Shown: one piece after another, positions 9,001 to 16,264 of the stretch | How positions within the stretch are numbered: the stretch's first letter is position 1 | Layout: each line of letters opens with the position of its first letter | Assembly: GCA_038316385.1 (NCBI GenBank) | Contig: JBBQAN010000019.1 | Span: forward strand, 1-54,188 | Origin: SZAS-103 sp038316385 | GTDB lineage: Bacteria > Pseudomonadota > Gammaproteobacteria > Xanthomonadales > Xanthomonadaceae | Length of the DNA stretch: 54,188 nt | Direction: 5' to 3' | Program-made: the position numbers and the translations under genes | Notes under the pieces: generated by a model | The model's input: the letters and a program-made list of their open reading frames with translations, nothing else | What the model was told of the DNA's origin: nothing | Databases searched by the model: none

Positions 9001-12000
9001 CGAACCGAGCGAACGCGAGCGCGTTTGGGTTCGGCAACAAGGCCTACGGTACCAACAGCAACGCATTCGGCTACAACAGCAATGTGACGAGCAATAACGG
9101 CAGCGCGTTCGGCGTGAACGATACGGTGTCCGGCCTGAGCGGCACGGCGTTGGGCGCTCGCGATACGGCCTCGGGATCGCAAGCCACTGCGGTGGGCTTC
9201 CTGAACTCCGCCACCGGCAACAACAGCAATGCGCTCGGCTACAGAAACACCGCTGCGGGCATCAACAGTGGCGCGTTCGGTGCATTCAACAAGGCGACAG
9301 GTGTCGGCAGCAATGCGTTTGGCAAATCCAACACCGCATCGAGCCTGGACAGCACGGCCATCGGTTACAAGAACACCGCATCCAACAGCAAGAGCAGCGC
9401 GGTCGGTTATCACGATGTTGCAAATCGCGCGAATGCGAGCGCGTTCGGATTCGGCGACAAGGCTTACGGCGCGAACAGCAATGCATTCGGCTACAACAGC
9501 ACGGTGACGGCCACCAAGGGCAGCGCATTCGGCGTGAACGACACCGTGTCCGGGTTCAGCGGCACAGCCTTGGGCGCGCGCGATACGGCTGCTGGATCGC
9601 AATCCACTGCAGTTGGTTTCCTGAACTCCGCCACAGCTAATAACAGCAACGCGGTCGGTTACAGGAATACAGCATCTGGTATTTCCAGCAACGCATTCGG
9701 ATCTTCCAACACCGCCTCTGGCGCGAGCGCCAGCGCGTTCGGCACGGGAAACACCGCATCGGGCATCTACAGCAGCGCGATTGGTTACAACAGCACTGCC
9801 AGCGGCATCCGAAGCCTGGCGGTTGGCAGCGCCGCATCCGCAACCGGAGGGCGTTCGGTTGCGGTCGGCAACGGCGCCTCGGCTGGCTTCCTTGACTCCG
9901 CCGCATTTGGCGAGGGAGCGACGACTGCTGCAATCGATCAGACCGCAATCGGCGGCGGCGCCAGCCTCAGCGCAACTGCGACCAACTCGGTATCGCTCGG
10001 CTTCGGCTCGACCAACACACGGGCCAATACCGTATCGGTCGGCAACGGTGTGACCAATCGCCAGATCATCAATGTCGCCGCCGGTACAGCCGGCACGGAC
10101 GCGGTCAACCTCACCCAGCTCAACTCAGCCACAGCTGGCATTGGGTGCAACAAGCCTGGCACCACGGCCACCGGAACGAAAGCTTTCGCTTGCGGCTATA
10201 GCGATACCGCCAGCGGCGCTTACAGCAGTGCGATCGGCTACAACAACACCGCGTCCAAGTCCAAGAGCAGCGCGGTCGGTTATCACAATGTTGCGAACCG
10301 TGCGAACGCGAGCGCGTTCGGGTTCGGCAACAAGGCCTACGGCACGAACAGCAATGCATTTGGCTACAACAGCAATGTGACAAGCAACAACGGCAGCGCG
10401 TTCGGTGTGAACGATACGGTATCCGGCTTGAGTGGCACAGCATTGGGCGCACGCGATACGGCTGCTGGATCGCAATCCACTGCGGTTGGTTTCCTGAACT
10501 CCGCCACAGCTAATAACAGCAACGCGGTTGGTTACAGGAATACAGCATCTGGTATTTCCAGCAACGCATTCGGATCTTCCAACACCGCATCTGGCGCGAG
10601 CGCCAGCGCGTTCGGCACGGCCAACACCGCATCGGGCATCTACAGCAGCGCGATTGGTTACAACAGCACTGCCAGCGGCATCCGAAGCCTGGCGGTTGGC
10701 AGCGCCGCATCCGCAACCGGAGGGCGTTCGGTCGCGGTCGGCAACGGTGCCTCGGCTGGATTTCTGGACTCCGCCGCATTCGGCGAGGGCGCGACGACTG
10801 CTGCAATCGATCAGACCGCAATCGGCGGGGGCGCCAGCCTAAGCGCAGGCGCGACCAACTCGGTATCGCTCGGCTTCGGCTCAACCAACACACGGGCCAA
10901 TACGGTATCGGTCGGCAGCGGCGCGACCAATCGCCAGATCATCAATGTCGCCGCCGGTACAGCCGGCACGGACGCGGTCAACCTCACCCAGCTCAACTCA
11001 GCCACAGCTGGCATTGGGTGCAACAAGCCTGGCACCACGGCCACCGGAACGAAAGCTTTTGCTTGCGGCTATAGCGACACCGCCAGCGGCGCTTACAGCA
11101 GTGCGATCGGCTACAACAACACCGCGTCCAAGTCCAAGAGCAGCGCGGTCGGTTACCACAATGTTGCGAACCGTGCGAATGCGAGCGCATTCGGATTCGG
11201 CAACAAGGCCTACGGCACGAACAGCAATGCATTTGGCTACAACAGCAATGTGACGGGCAATAACGGCAGCGCATTCGGCGTGAACGACACCGTGTCCGGG
11301 TTGAGCGGCACTGCGTTGGGCGCACGCGATACGGCGTCGGGATCGCAAGCCGCTGCGGTGGGTTTCCTAAACTCAGCCTCCGGTATAGGCAGCAGCGCGT
11401 TCGGCTACAAGAACACGGCGACGTTAAATCGGGACAGCGCCTTCGGCGCCCTGAACAGTGCCACGGGCGGTTATTCGACGGCGGTAGGGTTCAACAACGA
11501 TGCGTTAGGCCTCAGCGGCACAGCAGTCGGCCACAGCAATGCCGCCGCTTCTTATTCCAGCGCGGTCGGCTTCAACAATCAGGCATTGGGTGCAAACAGC
11601 AGCGCAGTGGGAGCGAAAAACACTGCAAGCAATAGTGAGTCGAGCGCGTTCGGATACCAGAATTCGGCTTCGGGCCTGCATAGCACTGCGGTCGGATTCA
11701 AGAACAATGTCTCCGGATCCTATTCAAGCGCCTTCGGTTACAAGAGTGTGACAACCATCGGCGACGCCACCGCATTTGGGTTAAAGGACACAGCGTCTGG
11801 ATACTATTCCAGCGCCTTCGGCAATAACTCGATTGCGAGTGGCGCACGCAGCGCCGCATTCGGTGGCAACGACCAAGCCCTTGGCTACAGGAGCAGCGCA
11901 TTCGGCCATTACGACTACACGTCCGCGTCCGCCAAGGCTGCTTCGGCGTTCGGGTACGCTAATAGGGCCAGTGGAACATACAGCAACGCCTTTGGTTGGG

Positions 12001-15000
12001 GTAACGTCGCCTCCGGAGCGGATACCAGCGCACTCGGCTTCAAGAACACCGCATCGGGCTTCTACGCCAGCGCGGTCGGCAACGGTAATACTGCAACGGG
12101 CTCGCGCTCGATAGCGTTTGGTAATGGCGACAAGACCTTGGGTGCCAACAGCAGCGCGGTTGGCCTTGGCAACACCGCTAACGGCATCGATAGCAGTGCG
12201 GTCGGTTACTTAAATATCGTGACCGGCACCAACAGCAGTGCCTTCGGCGGTCGCAATAGTGCCTCAGGCCCGTCCGCCAACGCGTTCGGAAACGCCAACA
12301 ATGCATCCGGGTTCGAGGGAAACGCATTCGGCATCAATAATCAGGCTACTGGCGGTCTTAGTAACGCGGTGGGCAACAGCAATATCGCATCGGCTGGAGC
12401 CAGCAACGCGTTCGGTCTGAGCAATACCGTTTCAGGAGGCAGCGGCAACGCATTTGGTGTTAACAACAACGTTACAGGTTCCGATACAAACGCATTAGGC
12501 ATATTCAACGCAGCGGGTGGCGACTTCTTGTACAACAGCATCCATTACCATGCCAGCCAAGCGGACGCTATCGGCTACAAGAATCACGCTTACGGCAACG
12601 GCAGCACCGCTGTCGGAAACAATAACTTGGCCGGTCGCAGCTACGGCAGTGGCGGAACTGCGCATTTCACATCGAACGACAGCGCGGTTGGCTCTAGCAA
12701 TACAGCCACTGGCGGCGAAAGCAGCGCGTTCGGATACCAGAACACTGCAGCCGGCCTAGATAGCAGCGCTGTCGGCTTCAAGAACACCGCATCGGGCTTA
12801 TACGCCAGCGCGATCGGCAATGGCAACACCGCGAGCGGCTTCGACAGCATGGCGTTCGGCAATGGCGACAAGGCCTATGGCGACAACAGCAGCGCGTTCG
12901 GCCACGACAATTACACGTTCAGTGCGGCAACCGGCAGCGCTGCCTTTGGCCACGGCAACCGCACATACGCGGCCAACAGCAGCGCGTTTGGTGTTTCCAA
13001 CAATGCCTTCGGCGCTTCCAGCAGCGCGGTGGGTTATGGAAATAGGACGACAGGCATCGACAGCAGCGCGATCGGCTTCAAGAATGCTGCGTCCAACTAC
13101 TTCGCCAGCGCGGTCGGCAACGGCAACACGGCCAGCGGTTTCGACAGCATGGCATTCGGCAATGGCGACCGGGCACTCGGTGACAACAGCAGCGCGTTCG
13201 GCCACGACAATTACACGTCCGCCGCCGCGACCGGCAGCGTCGCGTTCGGCCACAGCAACAACACCTACGGCATCAAGAGCGACGCCATCGGCTACTACAA
13301 TCGCGCAAATGGCAATTTCAGCAGCGCGATCGGCTACAAGAACACCGCAAACGGCGCCGGCGATGTCGCGATTGGCTACACGAACACGGCCAATGGGGGC
13401 GATGCGATCGGCACCGGCAACAATGTTCTCGGCCTCTACAGCAGTGCGGTCGGGCGGCTCAACTACGTCGCAGTCACCGCGACCGACAGCGTCGCATTCG
13501 GCAACAACAACAGCACATATGGCATCAAGAGCAGCGCCGTGGGTGTCTACAACAGGGCCAACGGAACCGAGAGCAGTGCGATCGGCTATCGGAACACGGC
13601 AACCGGCACGTACGCGAATGCGATCGGTAACAGCAACACCGCCAATGGCGGCAATGCAATCGGCAGCTCGAACCGAGCCTTGAGCGCCTACAGTAACGCG
13701 ATCGGCACCACCAACTACGTCTCTGCCGCCGCGACAGACGGCAGCGCATTTGGTACCGATAACAACGCATTCGGCGTTGAGAGCAACGCATTCGGATTCT
13801 ACAACCGCGCCAACGGCAACAACTCCAGCGCGATCGGCTTCAGAAACATGGCAACCGGCCAGGGCGCTACTGCGATCGGCTACAACAACAGCACGGCCCT
13901 TGGCGGCAATGCGATCGGCAGCGACAACAGGGTTCTCGCCAACTATGCCAGCGCGTTCGGTTCCAACAATTACGCAAGTGCCACTGCGTCCGGCGGTGTT
14001 GCGTTCGGTAACAGCAATACCGTCACCGGCTCCGGCGGTAGCGCGATGGGTGTCTACAACAAGGCCGGTGGCAGCAACAGCAGTGCGATGGGTTTCGAGA
14101 ACAGCTCATCCGGACCCAACAGCGTCTCGGTGGGATTTCAGAACTTCGCCAATGGACAAAACAGCAGCGCGATTGGCCAGAGCAACTACGCGACCGCGTT
14201 CGAGTCCAGTGCGATCGGATTCAACAACACCGCTTCCAACAGCAAGAGTAGTGCGTTCGGCTTCTACAACCATGCTAATGGCGCGGATACGAATGCGTTC
14301 GGCTTCAACAACACGGCATCGGGCCTGTACAGCAATACGTTCGGCACCAACAACACTGCGAATGGCGATTATTCGAGCGCGTTCGGCTACAACAATACGA
14401 CCGCAGCCGCTGCGACCAGCAGCAGCGCATTCGGTCGCGGCAATACTACGGGCGGCGTCGACAGCATCGCGGCCGGCTTCGGAAACACCGCTTCGGGTGC
14501 AGACAGCTCTGCCCTCGGCTTCAAGAACACCGCTTCCAATTCCAAGACCAGCGCGATCGGCTATCACGATGTTGCGACCCGAGTGAATGCGAGCGCGTTC
14601 GGATTCGGCGACAAGGCCTATGGCGCGAACAGCAATGCGTTCGGCTACAACAGCAATGTGACGAGCGTCAACGGCAGCGCGTTTGGCGTGAACAACACGG
14701 TGTCCGCACCGAGCGGCACGGCTCTTGGTGCGCAGAATACAGTCGCGGGGACGCAAGCCAACGCAGTGGGTTTCCAGAACTCCGCAACCGGTAACAACGG
14801 CAATGCGTTCGGCGGTTTCAACTCCGCTTCGGTTGGCACCAGCAGCGCGTTCGGCTACAAGAACACCGCCTCGGGTGTTGCTGGAAGCGCGTTCGGTTTT
14901 GGCAACACCGCCAGTGGTCTGGATTCGGCGGCGTTTGGTTTCAGCAACACCGCCAGCGGCTCGCGCAGCTTCGCGGCGGGCGTTGGTGCCAAGGCGACCA

Positions 15001-15959
15001 ACAAGGGCAGCGTGGCGATTGGCGCCTGGTTCGATGCGAACAACAACAACGTCATGGATCCGGGCGAGACCACGAGCGCAAGTGGATCGGATGCGGTGGC
15101 GGTGGGCAGCGGCGCTTCGGCCGGCGGCAGCAATTCCAGTGCGTTCGGCGCGGGTGCAACCACCACCGGCGTGAGCGACACCGCGCTTGGTAGCGGCGCC
15201 AGCGTTTCGGCGAACAACGCCGTCGCGCTCGGTGCAGGTTCGATCGCCAATCGCGCCAACACGGTGTCGGTGGGCAGTGTCGGCAACGAACGCCAGATCA
15301 CCAATGTCGCGAATGCCACTGCATCCACCGATGCGGTGAACCTGGGTCAACTGCTGGATGTGCAGACCACCGCGACCAAGGCCGAAGCCACTGCGACCAA
15401 GGCTGAAGCCACGGCCACCACGGCATTGAGCACTGCGAACAACGCACTGACCGAAAGCAATGCACAAGTCAGCGCACTTGCGGGATCAAATGGAACCGAT
15501 GCAATGACCTCGGGCGATGCGCAGGCATTGATCGCGGCCAACACGCATGCGGACGCCGGCGACGCAACCACGCTCGCCGCATCCAACGCGTACACCGACA
15601 CCAGCAGCGCCGCGACGCTGACATCGGCCAAGAGTTACACCGACACCCGCGTCAGCGCGTTGTCGGATGATTTCAGTTCATTCAAGACGACCGTCAACAC
15701 CCAGTTCCAGATCCAGGATCGCCGGATCGACAAGACCGGCGCGATGAGCGCGGCGATGATCCAGTCTGCATCCAACGCCGCCGCTTCGCGTAGCCAGCAT
15801 GGTCGGGTTGCGTTCGGCGCAGGATTCCAGGGTGGACAAGGGGCATTCTCGATCGGCTACGGCCTGCCGCTCGGCGAGCACGCATCGTTCACCCTCGGCG
15901 GCGCTTTCAGTAGCGGTGAGAGCCAAGCCGGCATCGGCTTCGGCGTCGATCTGCCGTAA
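6084..15959 (+). CDS. Giant trimeric autotransporter adhesin, YadA-head repeats (3291 aa)
   Basis: The start is the ATG at 6084 (AAGGAGAG 5 nt upstream), not the GTG at 6060. A signal peptide of about 32 residues is followed by roughly 3000 residues of YadA-head (Hep_Hag) repeats of 14-15 residues, consensus N-T-A-S-G-x-x-S-S-A-F-G-Y. Neck motifs (NTVSVGSGATNRQIINV ... DAVNLTQL) occur internally at about 884-915, 1315-1346 and 1606-1637 and terminally at about 3059. Each internal neck is followed by a Cys-x14-A-Cys-Gly-Tyr cap like the mature N-terminus. An EF-hand-like loop DANNNNVMDPGE sits at 2984-2995. The C-terminus has an Ala/Thr-rich helical stalk and a YadA-type anchor (about 3208-3291), which would trimerise into an outer-membrane barrel. 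The chain ends G-V-D-L-P without the usual terminal aromatic residue. Surface adhesion is inferred from the family. A terminator follows. Confidence 0.92.
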   Translation: MSAFKRPRTAYLTLCILFGMSATVEVSAQSAGSTNCLNAGTSAYGSQAIACGYYDSSYGTSNSSFGGHNIAGVSVYNSTYGGYYSAQKASAVGYGNKAYGNNSTAFGYGNTAGRTYLSGGYTAFTNGDSAVGYRNSATGGNSTSVGANNNATYFNSSAIGSGNRAGQIGASAVGRSNRAYGNSSSAIGYNNYARYSTSNAIGSNNFAYSQDGSSIGNSNYSGVDSPLTYRASAVGSHNRATATDSSAFGVYNTASAYYSSAFGYGNTASAAGSSAFGYENTASGTGSTAFGYGNKAGGNFFYLSTYSQAAGATAVGYLNKAYGTNSSAIGYGNTAGRAYGSSGVAKFTKGDSAVGYNNTATGGSSSAIGNTNTATGLNGTAIGYKNIAGAAGTRFSTAAGSLSQATASYTLAVGFADYATYNNASAVGLRNRATGVDSNAFGRGNKATNAGGEAFGDYNTASGAYSSAFGVNNQASGTHSGAIGDYNNASGNFSTAFGRYNTVSSAKGSGVGYKNKVSGQYSSAFGNTNTVTITGKQSNALGNGNTAGGPAGAAVFSYANAVGSYNQATNTNTSAFGVRNVASAQDASAFGVGNTASGGASSAFGLDNTASGFDSSAFGRFSAATGQGATAVGDFDHAYALGATAVGYLNSALGFESTAIGANSYTAAAATNASAVGFNDIARGVGGAAFGYKNNSLGTRSSAIGVLNSALVGYSTAIGLSNTANNTDASAIGVSNTSSGLDSSALGFTNTASGFYSSALGYKNTASNTKSNAVGSGNKASGVGSSAFGNTNTASGTYSSAFGYNSTASGIRSLAVGSAASATGGRSVAVGNGASAGFLDTSAFGEGAKTAAIDQTAIGGGASLSAGATNSVSLGFGSTNTRANTVSVGSGATNRQIINVAAGTAGTDAVNLTQLTAATAGVGCNQAGTTATGSKAAACGYSDTASGAYSSAFGYNNTASKSKSSAVGYHNVANRANASAFGFGNKAYGTNSNAFGYNSNVTSNNGSAFGVNDTVSGLSGTALGARDTASGSQATAVGFLNSATGNNSNALGYRNTAAGINSGAFGAFNKATGVGSNAFGKSNTASSLDSTAIGYKNTASNSKSSAVGYHDVANRANASAFGFGDKAYGANSNAFGYNSTVTATKGSAFGVNDTVSGFSGTALGARDTAAGSQSTAVGFLNSATANNSNAVGYRNTASGISSNAFGSSNTASGASASAFGTGNTASGIYSSAIGYNSTASGIRSLAVGSAASATGGRSVAVGNGASAGFLDSAAFGEGATTAAIDQTAIGGGASLSATATNSVSLGFGSTNTRANTVSVGNGVTNRQIINVAAGTAGTDAVNLTQLNSATAGIGCNKPGTTATGTKAFACGYSDTASGAYSSAIGYNNTASKSKSSAVGYHNVANRANASAFGFGNKAYGTNSNAFGYNSNVTSNNGSAFGVNDTVSGLSGTALGARDTAAGSQSTAVGFLNSATANNSNAVGYRNTASGISSNAFGSSNTASGASASAFGTANTASGIYSSAIGYNSTASGIRSLAVGSAASATGGRSVAVGNGASAGFLDSAAFGEGATTAAIDQTAIGGGASLSAGATNSVSLGFGSTNTRANTVSVGSGATNRQIINVAAGTAGTDAVNLTQLNSATAGIGCNKPGTTATGTKAFACGYSDTASGAYSSAIGYNNTASKSKSSAVGYHNVANRANASAFGFGNKAYGTNSNAFGYNSNVTGNNGSAFGVNDTVSGLSGTALGARDTASGSQAAAVGFLNSASGIGSSAFGYKNTATLNRDSAFGALNSATGGYSTAVGFNNDALGLSGTAVGHSNAAASYSSAVGFNNQALGANSSAVGAKNTASNSESSAFGYQNSASGLHSTAVGFKNNVSGSYSSAFGYKSVTTIGDATAFGLKDTASGYYSSAFGNNSIASGARSAAFGGNDQALGYRSSAFGHYDYTSASAKAASAFGYANRASGTYSNAFGWGNVASGADTSALGFKNTASGFYASAVGNGNTATGSRSIAFGNGDKTLGANSSAVGLGNTANGIDSSAVGYLNIVTGTNSSAFGGRNSASGPSANAFGNANNASGFEGNAFGINNQATGGLSNAVGNSNIASAGASNAFGLSNTVSGGSGNAFGVNNNVTGSDTNALGIFNAAGGDFLYNSIHYHASQADAIGYKNHAYGNGSTAVGNNNLAGRSYGSGGTAHFTSNDSAVGSSNTATGGESSAFGYQNTAAGLDSSAVGFKNTASGLYASAIGNGNTASGFDSMAFGNGDKAYGDNSSAFGHDNYTFSAATGSAAFGHGNRTYAANSSAFGVSNNAFGASSSAVGYGNRTTGIDSSAIGFKNAASNYFASAVGNGNTASGFDSMAFGNGDRALGDNSSAFGHDNYTSAAATGSVAFGHSNNTYGIKSDAIGYYNRANGNFSSAIGYKNTANGAGDVAIGYTNTANGGDAIGTGNNVLGLYSSAVGRLNYVAVTATDSVAFGNNNSTYGIKSSAVGVYNRANGTESSAIGYRNTATGTYANAIGNSNTANGGNAIGSSNRALSAYSNAIGTTNYVSAAATDGSAFGTDNNAFGVESNAFGFYNRANGNNSSAIGFRNMATGQGATAIGYNNSTALGGNAIGSDNRVLANYASAFGSNNYASATASGGVAFGNSNTVTGSGGSAMGVYNKAGGSNSSAMGFENSSSGPNSVSVGFQNFANGQNSSAIGQSNYATAFESSAIGFNNTASNSKSSAFGFYNHANGADTNAFGFNNTASGLYSNTFGTNNTANGDYSSAFGYNNTTAAAATSSSAFGRGNTTGGVDSIAAGFGNTASGADSSALGFKNTASNSKTSAIGYHDVATRVNASAFGFGDKAYGANSNAFGYNSNVTSVNGSAFGVNNTVSAPSGTALGAQNTVAGTQANAVGFQNSATGNNGNAFGGFNSASVGTSSAFGYKNTASGVAGSAFGFGNTASGLDSAAFGFSNTASGSRSFAAGVGAKATNKGSVAIGAWFDANNNNVMDPGETTSASGSDAVAVGSGASAGGSNSSAFGAGATTTGVSDTALGSGASVSANNAVALGAGSIANRANTVSVGSVGNERQITNVANATASTDAVNLGQLLDVQTTATKAEATATKAEATATTALSTANNALTESNAQVSALAGSNGTDAMTSGDAQALIAANTHADAGDATTLAASNAYTDTSSAATLTSAKSYTDTRVSALSDDFSSFKTTVNTQFQIQDRRIDKTGAMSAAMIQSASNAAASRSQHGRVAFGAGFQGGQGAFSIGYGLPLGEHASFTLGGAFSSGESQAGIGFGVDLP
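9589..11334 (+). repeat. Tandem 873-bp duplication inside the giant adhesin gene
   Basis: Copy 1 is 9589-10461 and copy 2 is 10462-11334, an exact 291-codon period that keeps frame. By eye the copies are almost identical from the GCTGCTGGATCGCAATCC segment (9589 and 10462) through the neck (10026 and 10899) to the second cysteine cap. More diverged homology at the same spacing starts about 230 bp further left. A related block lies 420 bp left of that, at about 8940. The near-identity indicates recent recombination. Confidence 0.85.
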
Positions 15960-15991
15960 TCGCTCGCAGCACAATACTCGCGCAGTAAACA

Positions 15992-16022
15992 AATCCGGAC
16001 GACGCGGTCGTCCGGATTTTTT
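15992..16022 (+). terminator. Rho-independent terminator of the giant adhesin gene
   Basis: A 12-bp perfect stem AATCCGGACGAC / GTCGTCCGGATT with loop GCG is followed by a T-run. The rest of the 305-bp gap to the next gene (to 16264) shows only an 8-bp inverted repeat GTTTGCAG/CTGCAAAC (about 16209-16248) just before the RBS. Confidence 0.9.
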
Positions 16023-16264
16023 ATGTCACTCGAAGATACATCTGCGACACGAGCGCGTCCGCTTGCGGCGCGCAATTGCGTTTGAGTATGCAAGACAGCA
16101 GGAGTTACGGATTCGATCGACGGCATTTCCTGCACAACCATCGATAGCGAGGCCGTGCATCCAGTTGATGATGGTCAACTACCGCGCCGTGAGGCGCTTA
16201 CGACGCTCTGTTTGCAGGCACGCAACAACGCCGCAGGCGCTGCAAACAACCTAAGGAGAGCAAC

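Noticed and set aside
7482..9602. 706-residue open frame on the minus strand through the giant adhesin
   Set aside because: It mirrors the head-repeat codons, is low complexity, has no RBS, and the plus-strand frame has a signal peptide, necks and an anchor.
6200..15300. CRISPR-like regularly spaced short repeats
   Set aside because: Spacing is a 14-15 codon protein repeat in frame, without identical repeats or unique spacers.
14106..15467. 453-residue minus-strand open frame in the adhesin 3' half
   Set aside because: Shadow of repetitive GC-rich codons; no family features.
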